DNA of 14,176 nucleotides, taken from assembly GCA_039934375.1 (NCBI GenBank), contig JBDTMH010000108.1, forward strand, positions 1-14,176, written 5' to 3'. Positions 7,100-13,713 of the stretch are shown in pieces (position 1 is the stretch's first letter; every line of letters starts with the position of its first letter). The translations under genes were made by a program, and so were the position numbers. The notes beneath the pieces were generated by a model. That model was not told where the DNA came from. It did not search any database and worked only from the letters and a program-made list of their open reading frames with translations. The DNA is from CAISIP01 sp039934375. Lineage in GTDB: Bacteria; Pseudomonadota; Gammaproteobacteria; Burkholderiales; Burkholderiaceae_C.

Positions 7100-9517
7100 A
7101 TGTCCGACCATTTGCCTGCCTCATTGGATCCTGCCTCCCGTACCCTGGTGCTGCGCCATGTTGGCGCGATGATCGCGCGCGTGCAGGCCTATTTCGCGCA
7201 GCACCAGGACGCACACCTCAAGCGACTGCGGGCGCATTTCTTCGAGCTGGTCGACAGCCGCCCACACACAACACAGGCGCAGAACTTGCGCACCGCCGGC
7301 GTCATGCTGGAGAAGCAGGCGACCCTGTTCAATCGGGCGTTGCAGGCGGCATTGCGCGAATCGATCGAGGACGAGGTCGAGGCCGTGTTGCCCGGCGCGC
7401 TGGCGGTATTGCGCCCAGCTGGCGCAAGTGACGACAACTCGGGTCCCAGCAGCATGGCCTTGCTGGATGTCGATGAGATCGAACGCCACCTGTTGGTGGA
7501 CCGGGTGGCGCAGAAGTTCAACATCCGCTATGACGCCCAGCTCAAGCCCTTGACCGTCAGCGTCGGCGCTTTGTTGCGGCAGGAAGACTTTACACTGGTC
7601 GACAACCCATTCCGCCCAACCAGCCTGATGCGGGCATTTCTGATGGCCTGGCACGCCAGCGCCTTTGACCCGGCCGCGGCGGAAGACTTCGTCTCGGTGA
7701 TCGAACCCGAATGCTCCATCGATTGGGCCCCGCTGTACGCCGATCTGACGGCCATGCTGGTGCGCGCCGGATATTCCACCAAACCGGTGCATCGCATCAA
7801 GCGCACGGTGGGTGGCGATTCGACTGCCGCGCCATTGCGTCCTGAGTCCGGTCCCGGCACCGGTGCGGGTGCCGGCTCGGGTGTCGGTGCGCCGCAGTCG
7901 GGACGCGCCAGCGGTGGCGCTGCCGGTAGTGGGCCCGGAAATGGTGGTGTGGATATGGGGCCAGCAGCGGCTGCTGAAGCTGGTGGAATGCAGGCCGTCG
8001 CGCGCGGCATTGCCGATCGTGCGCGGCAGTTTTTGCAGAAGCTGGGTTTTGGTGGAGCTGTGGCCGATGCGCAGGACGCTGCCTCGGGTTTCGGTGCTGG
8101 CTATGGCGGTGGTGGCGACAGTGTGGGCGGTTCCGGCGGCGATGTCGGGGGAGCCGGTACCGTGCGCGCGCCGGCCGACCCTGCCTTGATGGGTTTTCTG
8201 GGTGGTTTGCAGGCGGGCGCGGGTTCCTCGCAGTTTCCCGAATGGGCGCGCGGCCAGGACATCACCGGACCGAACGTGCTGCGCCAGATGCGCGAGCGCG
8301 AAGAGGTGCAGCGCGCACCGGAGCTCGATCGCGGCACGGTCGATGCCCTGGCCGAGGTGTTCGACTATGTGTTTGCCGACAAGGGGATACCCCTGCAGCT
8401 CAAGTACGTGATCGGGCGGCTTCAGATTCCGGTGCTCAAGGCGGCCATCATCGACCGCGGCTTCTTTCTTTCCAGCGAGCACCCGGCGCGCCAGCTGGTT
8501 GACAGCCTGGCGGCAGCAGCCGTCGGCTGGACGGCCGAGATGGGCGAGGCCGATCCGTTGTACGTCTGCATCAACGACACGGTCATGCGCGTGCTGGCCG
8601 ATTTCGAAGACGATCTGGAGCTGTTTCGCCAGTGCCTGGCCGAATTCGATGCCTTCCTGCAGGCCCATGCGCAGCGCGCCGAGGTGCAGATCAAGCCTGC
8701 GGCGACGCAGGAGCAGCTGAGCGAAGCCCGCGAGGGCGCGCTGGCGCATGCCGACGGCGTGGTGCACCAGTGCATCCATGCCTTGCCGATCGACGAACCA
8801 CTGGAACCTTTCCTGCTGCCGTTCCTGACGCACCAATGGCGCGAGGTATTGGCCGGTGCCTGGCTCTCCGTCGAGAGTGATCCGCACGCCTGGCAGTCGG
8901 CAGTGCGGGTCATGGACCAGGTGATCTGGTCGACCCGGCCCAAGCCGCAGCCCGACGAGCGCAGCCGGCTGATGGCGGTTTTGCCCGATCTGGTGCGTCA
9001 GCTGGACGAGCGGCTGGACGTGATCGGCTGGAACGGCGAGGAGCGCGACCTGTTTACGCGCCGGCTGATCGCCACGCACATGCGGGCGATCCGCACGCCC
9101 AAGGCCGGCGCGCTGGCGACGGTTGACTCCGGGCCGGGCGAGCTCGAGACCCAGGCGGGCCGCGCCGCTATCAAGGAGCTGGACCAGCGCCTGGCGCCCG
9201 AGGTCCAGGCCGCGCCAGACCAGTTCGACGCGATGGCACGCGGGCTGGAGCGCGGGATCTGGTTCGATTTCGAACATGATGCCGACCTGATGCGTCGCTA
9301 CCGGCTGAGCTGGATCAGCCCGCAACGCAGCCGCATGTTGTTCACCAACCGGGATGGCTTCGAGGCCTTCGTGCGTTCGCAGCGCGAGGTAGCCGCGCTG
9401 TTGCGCGAAGGCCGATTGACCATCATCGACCAGCAACCCATCGTCAAACGCGCGATCGACCAGATCATGTCCGACGAACCGGCGCAGTCCGATCACCTGG
9501 AACTGCAACTCGAGTGA
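7100..9517 (+). CDS. DUF1631 domain-containing protein of unknown function
   Basis: An 805-residue protein recognised as DUF1631, a family common in Burkholderiales and other proteobacteria with no established biochemical role. The N-terminal part (about 1-235) is helical and charged. Residues about 237-375 are rich in Gly, Ala and Ser and look like a disordered linker. The conserved core follows (about 415-700), including GIPLQLKYVIGRLQIPVLK and a nearby EHPARQLVDSL. The C-terminal segment (about 715-790) has the signature RYRLSWISP and RMLFTNRDG typical of the family end. There is no signal peptide or membrane segment, so it is probably cytoplasmic. ATG at 7100 has no clear Shine-Dalgarno; the next in-frame ATG (7169) would remove conserved-looking sequence. 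It seems to be transcribed alone and converges with rnk. I do not assign a function. Confidence 0.85.
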   Translation: MSDHLPASLDPASRTLVLRHVGAMIARVQAYFAQHQDAHLKRLRAHFFELVDSRPHTTQAQNLRTAGVMLEKQATLFNRALQAALRESIEDEVEAVLPGALAVLRPAGASDDNSGPSSMALLDVDEIERHLLVDRVAQKFNIRYDAQLKPLTVSVGALLRQEDFTLVDNPFRPTSLMRAFLMAWHASAFDPAAAEDFVSVIEPECSIDWAPLYADLTAMLVRAGYSTKPVHRIKRTVGGDSTAAPLRPESGPGTGAGAGSGVGAPQSGRASGGAAGSGPGNGGVDMGPAAAAEAGGMQAVARGIADRARQFLQKLGFGGAVADAQDAASGFGAGYGGGGDSVGGSGGDVGGAGTVRAPADPALMGFLGGLQAGAGSSQFPEWARGQDITGPNVLRQMREREEVQRAPELDRGTVDALAEVFDYVFADKGIPLQLKYVIGRLQIPVLKAAIIDRGFFLSSEHPARQLVDSLAAAAVGWTAEMGEADPLYVCINDTVMRVLADFEDDLELFRQCLAEFDAFLQAHAQRAEVQIKPAATQEQLSEAREGALAHADGVVHQCIHALPIDEPLEPFLLPFLTHQWREVLAGAWLSVESDPHAWQSAVRVMDQVIWSTRPKPQPDERSRLMAVLPDLVRQLDERLDVIGWNGEERDLFTRRLIATHMRAIRTPKAGALATVDSGPGELETQAGRAAIKELDQRLAPEVQAAPDQFDAMARGLERGIWFDFEHDADLMRRYRLSWISPQRSRMLFTNRDGFEAFVRSQREVAALLREGRLTIIDQQPIVKRAIDQIMSDEPAQSDHLELQLE
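7810..8225 (+). other. Glycine-rich low-complexity segment inside the DUF1631 gene
   Basis: Codons about 237-375 of the DUF1631 gene encode a stretch dominated by Gly, Ala, Ser and Pro, with runs such as GTGAGAGSGVGA and GGGGDSVGGSGG. At DNA level it is full of short irregular GGTG and GCCGG units but has no exact tandem repeat. A helical island (about residues 290-315, containing RGIADRARQFLQKLGFGG) interrupts it. It separates the charged N-terminal region from the conserved core and is probably a flexible linker. Confidence 0.7.
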
Positions 9518-9566
9518 GCGCCGACAGATCGGCCCCTGTGCCCCTGCACTACCGGGTGGCGAGGCG

Positions 9567-9989
9567 CTAGGTCAGGTAATCACCGCTGGCCTCGGGCTGA
9601 AACAGGATCGCCTGCAACTGCGCAGATGCCGGCTGTCCGTCCGGCCCGTGCCAGCTGGCCACCTCGCCGACGCGCAGCCCGATCAGGCCGGTGCCGATCG
9701 GGGACAAGATCGAAATAAGGCCTTTGGCCGGTTCCGCATCATGCGGGTAACACAGCGTCAGCGTGCGCTGTGCGCCGTCGGCGCTGTCGGCGATCACGAC
9801 CTGGGAATTCATCGTGACAGTGTCGGCCGCCACCAGATCGGGCCGCACCAGGTCGGCGTTGTCGATGATGGCGCCCAGGGTATCTGCGGTGCCGGGGGCC
9901 ATCTCGACCGGATAACGCCGGATCAGGTTCTGCAGGCGAATATGGTCGAGCTCGGTCAGGGTCCGAAGGTGGATATGAGAATCTTGCAT
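9567..9989 (-). CDS. rnk: Nucleoside diphosphate kinase regulator Rnk
   Basis: A 140-residue member of the Rnk branch of the GreA/GreB family; E. coli Rnk is about 136 residues. Shared features are VTMNSQV (58-64), a conserved YP (81-82), SPIGTGLIGLRVGEV (96-110) from the FKBP-like C-terminal domain, and an ending FQPEASGDYLT very close to the E. coli C-terminus. The short helical N-terminal part (about 5-30) stands in for the long coiled coil of GreA. Known Rnk proteins bind RNA polymerase; in E. coli and Pseudomonas rnk affects nucleoside diphosphate kinase levels. I chose ATG at 9987-9989; a TTG at 10017-10019 in frame would add ten residues but does not improve the family match. The ribosome site is weak. 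It converges with the DUF1631 gene, leaving 49 bases between the stops. Confidence 0.95.
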   Translation of the reverse strand: MQDSHIHLRTLTELDHIRLQNLIRRYPVEMAPGTADTLGAIIDNADLVRPDLVAADTVTMNSQVVIADSADGAQRTLTLCYPHDAEPAKGLISILSPIGTGLIGLRVGEVASWHGPDGQPASAQLQAILFQPEASGDYLT

Positions 9990-10054
9990 GGTTTGCTCGT
10001 TGAGTCGGGTAAAAGCCAACGCACGGGCGTCAGCCGGGCACGCAATGGCGCGGG

Positions 10055-10109
10055 GCCCGGCGATCAGAGGTGCGTGTGCGGTGGAAAGGGACTAGGCTGA
10101 TCGCCGGGC
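10055..10109. repeat. Perfect 13-bp inverted repeat with 29-base spacer
   Basis: The left arm GCCCGGCGATCAG (10055-10067) and right arm CTGATCGCCGGGC (10097-10109) are exact reverse complements. The spacer is 29 bases. The repeat lies 66 bases upstream of the rnk ATG, so it could sit in the rnk 5' leader or promoter. It has no T-run on either side, which argues against an intrinsic terminator. Confidence 0.8.
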
Positions 10110-10371
10110 GGAAGAAAGTGCAGCAGTGCGCTGCGCCTCGCGGTCCGGTAGCGGGCGTTGCCCACGAGGCGTCCCGCCATGCTGCGTCGTGCCCGGGCCG
10201 TTCTGGGCCAGGCGTGCGGCGAGAGCATGGGGTGTGCGCGTCATGCCGGCATCATAGCCCAGCAGCGTGGGCGTGCATACCGAACCGCATGCTTCTCGCC
10301 GGGACCTGGTCAGGCCGACGAAGTCGTACTTCAGCGTCTGTGGCGTATCAACTGGCGCCGTATCGCATGCC

Positions 10372-10377
10372 TAGAAT
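10372..10377 (+). promoter_or_regulatory. Possible -10 element for the HMG-CoA lyase-like operon
   Basis: TAGAAT differs from the sigma-70 -10 consensus at one base and lies about 90 bases before the chosen GTG start. No convincing -35 box is found 16-18 bases upstream. This is a weak call based on position and the single hexamer. Confidence 0.25.
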
Positions 10378-10449
10378 GGGCGAAATGTCCAACAGTTCCT
10401 ATTCATGAGACGCCGGGCCGCCCCCAAGGCGAATCCCGCAGTGCGCAGC

Positions 10450-10457
10450 AAGGAGAT
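10450..10457 (+). promoter_or_regulatory. Strong ribosome binding site that decides the GTG start
   Basis: AAGGAGAT lies seven bases before the GTG at 10465. The competing ATG at 10405 is preceded by no purine-rich site, so this element favours the shorter protein. Confidence 0.75.
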
Positions 10458-10464
10458 AAGTCCA

Positions 10465-11415
10465 GTGAGCCAGAAATTCCCCAGCCAGGTGCATTTGCGC
10501 GAAGTCGGCCTGCGCGATGGCCTGCAGAGCATCGCCACCATCCTGCCCACCGCGCGCAAATTGGAATGGCTGCGCGCCGCCCATGCAGCCGGACAACGCG
10601 AGATTGAAGTCGGATCCTTCGTGCCGGCGCGGCTGTTGCCGCAGCTGGCCGACACGGCCGAGGTCGTGGCCTTTGCCCGCACGTTGCCGGGTTTGGTGAC
10701 CTCGGTGCTGGTGCCCAACCTCAAGGGCGCGCAGCTGGCCATCGACGCGCAGGCCGACGCCATGCTGGTGCCGCTCTCGGTCAGCCATGCACACAGCCTG
10801 GCGAACCTGCGCAAGACACCCGATGCGGTGGTCGAGGAAATCGGCCGGATTCGCGCCGCCCGTGACGCAGCGGGTTCCCGCACCCGGATCGAGGTCGGCC
10901 TGAGCACCGCGTTCGGCTGCACCTTGCAAGGGCCGGTCGCCCCGTCGGAAGTGATGCGCCTGTTGCAGGCCGTGCTCGACGCCGGGGCCGAACAGGTGGG
11001 GCTGGCCGATACCGTGGGATATGCCGATCCGCGCATGGTGCGCGAGCTGTTCGAGGCCGGGCGGCACATTGCCGGCGATCGGCTCGGTTGCGGCCATTTC
11101 CATGACACGCGCGGCCTGGGCCTGGCCAACGTGTATGCGGCGCTGGAGACCGGTGTCACGCGCTTCGACGCCTGTCTGGGCGGCATCGGCGGTTGCCCGC
11201 ATGCGCCCGGGGCCAGCGGCAACGTGGCGATGGAAGACGTCGTCTATCTGATGCGCAGCATGCAGATAGACACCGGCATCGATTTCGACGCGCTGATGGC
11301 CCTGCGCCAGCAACTGGCCAGCTGGCTGCAGGGTGAGTCCCTGCACGGCAGCATCTGGAAGGCCGGCTTGCCCCGGACCTTGTCGACACCGGCGCACGAG
11401 CGAGTCGCGGCATGA
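10465..11415 (+). CDS. Hydroxymethylglutaryl-CoA lyase family protein
   Basis: A 316-residue DRE-TIM metallolyase of the HMG-CoA lyase type, which cleaves 3-hydroxy-3-methylglutaryl-CoA to acetyl-CoA and acetoacetate. Matches to the human enzyme are R17 and D18 (LREVGLRDGLQ), E48 (IEVGSF), H211 and H213 (HFHDTRG), and C244 and N253 in GGCPHAPGASGN, matching H233, H235, C266 and N275 with a constant offset. I chose GTG at 10465 because AAGGAGAT sits at the right distance upstream and conserved sequence begins within ten residues. An ATG at 10405 in the same frame would add 20 residues with no ribosome site. It overlaps the CoA-transferase gene by ATGA, so the two are translationally coupled. 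No leucine-degradation genes lie nearby, so a citramalyl-CoA or related substrate is also possible. Confidence 0.9.
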   Translation: MSQKFPSQVHLREVGLRDGLQSIATILPTARKLEWLRAAHAAGQREIEVGSFVPARLLPQLADTAEVVAFARTLPGLVTSVLVPNLKGAQLAIDAQADAMLVPLSVSHAHSLANLRKTPDAVVEEIGRIRAARDAAGSRTRIEVGLSTAFGCTLQGPVAPSEVMRLLQAVLDAGAEQVGLADTVGYADPRMVRELFEAGRHIAGDRLGCGHFHDTRGLGLANVYAALETGVTRFDACLGGIGGCPHAPGASGNVAMEDVVYLMRSMQIDTGIDFDALMALRQQLASWLQGESLHGSIWKAGLPRTLSTPAHERVAA

Positions 11416-12641
11416 CGATGGCGGAGCCCGATTTGCAAGGTGCGGGCGTGCCACCACCACACCAGCCCCTCGTCGGCCTGCGCGTGGTCGAGTTCAGCCA
11501 TATGGTGATGGGGCCGACTTGCGGCATGGTGTTGGCTGACATGGGCGCCGAGGTGATCAAGGTCGAGCCGATCGACGGCGACCGCACGCGCCACCTGCTG
11601 GGCGCCGGCGCGGGATTCTTTCCAATGTTCAACCGCAACAAGAAAAGCATCGCGATCGATCTGCATACGCCTGAGGGCGCCGCCATCGCTCGCAAGCTGG
11701 CGCTCAGCGCCGATGTGGTGGCCGAGAACTTCAAGCCGGGCACGATGCGCAAGTACGGTCTGGACCATGCGAGCCTGTCGGCGCTGAACGAACGCATCAT
11801 CTATGTCAGCCTCAAGGGATTCCTGCCCGGGCCGTACCAGCATCGCACCGCGCTGGACGAAGTGGTGCAGATGATGGGTGGCCTGGCCTACATGACCGGC
11901 CGTCCCGGCGACCCGCTGCGTGCGGGCACCAGCGTCAACGACATCATGGGCGGCATGTTCGGCGCCATTGGTGCGCTTGGCGCGCTGATCCAGCGCGGCA
12001 TCAGCGGCAAGGGCCAGGAGGTGCAAAGTGCGCTGTTCGAGAACAACGTTTTCCTGGTCGGTCAGCATATGCTGCAATTCGCGATCACCGGCACACCGGC
12101 TGCGCCGATGCCCGACCGCATCTCGGCCTGGGCGGTGTACGACGTGTTCACCGTCAGGGACGGCGGACAGATTTTCCTGGCCGCGGTCAGCGACGCTCAG
12201 TGGAAGACCTTTTGCACCGCCTTCGGCTTTGCCGATCTGCTCGCCGATCCGGCTCTGGGCACCAACAACCAGCGTGTGATGGCGCGCGCGACCATGATGC
12301 CGTTGCTGCGCGCGCGGCTGGCGGCCTTCACGGCGGCTGAACTTGGCACGCGTTTCGAGCAACTCGGCCTGCCATACGCGCCGATCCGCAAGCCGGAGGA
12401 GCTATACGACGACGAGCACCTGCGCGAGACTGGCGGACTGGCCGACATCACGCTGCCCGACGGCGCGCGTGCCGGACAGACGGCCGGCACCACCTTGCTG
12501 CCGTTCACGATGGACGGCCAGCGGCTCGGTGTGCGAGCACAACCGCCCAGGGCTGGAGAGCATTCGCAGGCCTTGCTGGCGCAGCTGGGTTATTCCGCCG
12601 ACGAGATCGCGTCACTGCGCGCTGCGCACGCCGTGGCATGA
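11412..12641 (+). CDS. Family III CoA-transferase (CaiB/BaiF type)
   Basis: A 409-residue family III (CaiB/BaiF) CoA-transferase, which moves CoA between carboxylic acids through an aspartyl-CoA mixed anhydride. The N-terminal signature is complete: LVGLRVVEFSHMVMGPTCG (20-38), LADMGAEVIKVEP (41-53), NRNKKSIAIDL (74-84) and VVAENFKPG (102-110). The likely catalytic aspartate is D177 in GTSVNDIMGG, at the place of D169 in formyl-CoA transferase. The C-terminal part has FEQLGLPYAPIRKPEE, also usual for the family. The ATG overlaps the stop of the lyase gene (ATGA at 11412-11415). The neighbours suggest it activates the acid that the lyase then cleaves. A human family III enzyme, SUGCT, accepts 3-hydroxy-3-methylglutarate with succinyl-CoA as donor, so the proposed reaction has a precedent. 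Acceptor and donor are inferred. Confidence 0.93.
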   Translation: MTMAEPDLQGAGVPPPHQPLVGLRVVEFSHMVMGPTCGMVLADMGAEVIKVEPIDGDRTRHLLGAGAGFFPMFNRNKKSIAIDLHTPEGAAIARKLALSADVVAENFKPGTMRKYGLDHASLSALNERIIYVSLKGFLPGPYQHRTALDEVVQMMGGLAYMTGRPGDPLRAGTSVNDIMGGMFGAIGALGALIQRGISGKGQEVQSALFENNVFLVGQHMLQFAITGTPAAPMPDRISAWAVYDVFTVRDGGQIFLAAVSDAQWKTFCTAFGFADLLADPALGTNNQRVMARATMMPLLRARLAAFTAAELGTRFEQLGLPYAPIRKPEELYDDEHLRETGGLADITLPDGARAGQTAGTTLLPFTMDGQRLGVRAQPPRAGEHSQALLAQLGYSADEIASLRAAHAVA

Positions 12642-12685
12642 TGTTTTTCCCCATGACATATTGAAAGATATAAGGAGACACTGAA

Positions 12686-13693
12686 ATGAAACATTTCCAT
12701 TCCACATCCTCGCGTCGGCGCATTCTGGTCGCAGCCATGACACTGGCCATTGGCAGCAGTGCCGCCGCAGCCGACTTCACGATGCGCATCAGCCACCAGT
12801 TTCCGCCGACGCACCACACGGCGCTGAACCTGGAGCAGTTCGCCAAGGAGGTCAAGGAGATGACCAAGGGCCGGGTCGAGGTGCAGAATTTCGGCGCCGC
12901 GCAGTTGTTCAAGCCCAACCAGAACCACCCGGCGGTGGCCAGCGGCAAAATCGAGGCGGCGGCGATCCTGAGCTTCCAGTGGGGTGGCACGATTCCCGAG
13001 ATGAGCGTCACCATCATTCCGTACCTGATGACCTCGGTGGCCAAGCAGAAGGCCTTCATCAAGTCCGACGCCGCCAAGCTGCTGGATGCCAAGATGGCGG
13101 ACAAGGGTGTCACCAACATCGCCTGGATGGTCGACACCAACGACGGCATCTTCACCTCCAATGGCAAAGCCTTGACGCAGCCGTCGGACTTCGCCGGCAT
13201 GAAGATCCGAGGCCTGAACAAACTGTTCGACGAAGGCCTGGTGGCCATGGGTGCGGCGCCGTCGGCGATGCCGGGCTCCGAGGTCTATCAGGCGCTGCAG
13301 ACGGGTGTCATCGATGCCGGTTTCACCGGTGTCGAGGCCGCCAACAGCCGCAAGTTCTACGAGGTGCAGAAGTTTGGCGTGGCTTCCAACATCATCCTGG
13401 CGTTTGACAACCTGGTGGTGAATCCGGCCTGGTGGAAAGGCCTGCCGGCCGACGTGCGCAACGCCATTCAGGCAGCGGCCGACAAGGCGGTGGCGCGTTC
13501 GATCCGCAAGTCCGACGGCATTCCGCCCGAGAACATCAAGGTGCTCAATGAGAAAGGCATGAAGGCCGTCGCGTTGACCAAGGCGCAGGAAAAAGTCATG
13601 GCAGCCGCGATGCAGCCAGCGGTCAAGAAAGAGTTCCTGCGCGAGACCGCGCCCGACGGCGTGAAGCTGCTCGAAGCACTCGACAAACTCTGA
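12686..13693 (+). CDS. TRAP transporter substrate-binding protein (DctP family)
   Basis: A 335-residue periplasmic binding protein of the DctP type, the solute receptor of a tripartite TRAP transporter. An export signal is clear: basic N-terminus SSRRR, hydrophobic core LVAAMTLAIG, and a likely cut after AAAA near residue 29. The mature protein shows ISHQFPPTHH (35-44), GMKIRGLNK (171-179), whose R175 is at the position of the conserved arginine that pairs with a substrate carboxylate, and EVYQALQTGVIDA (199-211). Such proteins mostly bind organic acids. The ATG at 12686 has AAGGAG a few bases upstream. The CoA-transferase gene ends 44 bases before it and the small permease gene follows after about 20 bases, so this is one operon. 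The ligand is probably the acid handled by the upstream enzymes. Confidence 0.94.
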   Translation: MKHFHSTSSRRRILVAAMTLAIGSSAAAADFTMRISHQFPPTHHTALNLEQFAKEVKEMTKGRVEVQNFGAAQLFKPNQNHPAVASGKIEAAAILSFQWGGTIPEMSVTIIPYLMTSVAKQKAFIKSDAAKLLDAKMADKGVTNIAWMVDTNDGIFTSNGKALTQPSDFAGMKIRGLNKLFDEGLVAMGAAPSAMPGSEVYQALQTGVIDAGFTGVEAANSRKFYEVQKFGVASNIILAFDNLVVNPAWWKGLPADVRNAIQAAADKAVARSIRKSDGIPPENIKVLNEKGMKAVALTKAQEKVMAAAMQPAVKKEFLRETAPDGVKLLEALDKL

Positions 13694-13713
13694 ACTGACC
13701 GGCGACTGTCGAA

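Larger units (their letters stand above)
9990..10464. promoter_or_regulatory. Divergent intergenic region between rnk and the HMG-CoA lyase-like operon
   Basis: These 475 bases hold no credible gene. They should contain the rnk promoter (minus strand) and the operon promoter (plus strand). Notable content includes a perfect 13-bp inverted repeat (10055-10067 and 10097-10109), a 7-bp inverted repeat (CGCCTCG 10134-10140, CGAGGCG 10165-10171), a small hairpin (GCAGC 10120-10124, GCTGC 10130-10134), and GAAGT-CGT-ACTTC at 10320-10332. TAGAAT at 10372-10377 matches five of six bases of a -10 box on the plus strand, but I find no good -35 for it. Short reading frames crossing the region do not resemble known proteins. 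Confidence 0.5.

Noticed and set aside
7121..9508. 795-codon open frame on the minus strand opposite the DUF1631 gene
   Set aside because: It lies exactly codon-on-codon against a recognised protein family. Its translation is rich in His, Arg and Gln with no recognisable domain. Avoidance of TTA, CTA and TCA in the sense gene explains its length.
9517..9568. AGCGCC/GGCGCT inverted repeat between the DUF1631 and rnk stops as a bidirectional terminator
   Set aside because: The stem is only 6 bp with a spacer of about 40 bases and no T-run, so it is easily chance.
10158..10607. Possible small plus-strand gene starting in the rnk-lyase intergenic region
   Set aside because: It runs far into the lyase gene in another frame, has no ribosome site, and its Arg- and Pro-rich translation is typical of non-coding GC-rich DNA. 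A short minus-strand frame ending near 10091 looks equally unconvincing.
10399..12362. Long minus-strand open frames over the lyase and CoA-transferase genes
   Set aside because: The plus-strand genes show complete family motifs and catalytic residues; the opposite frames show none.
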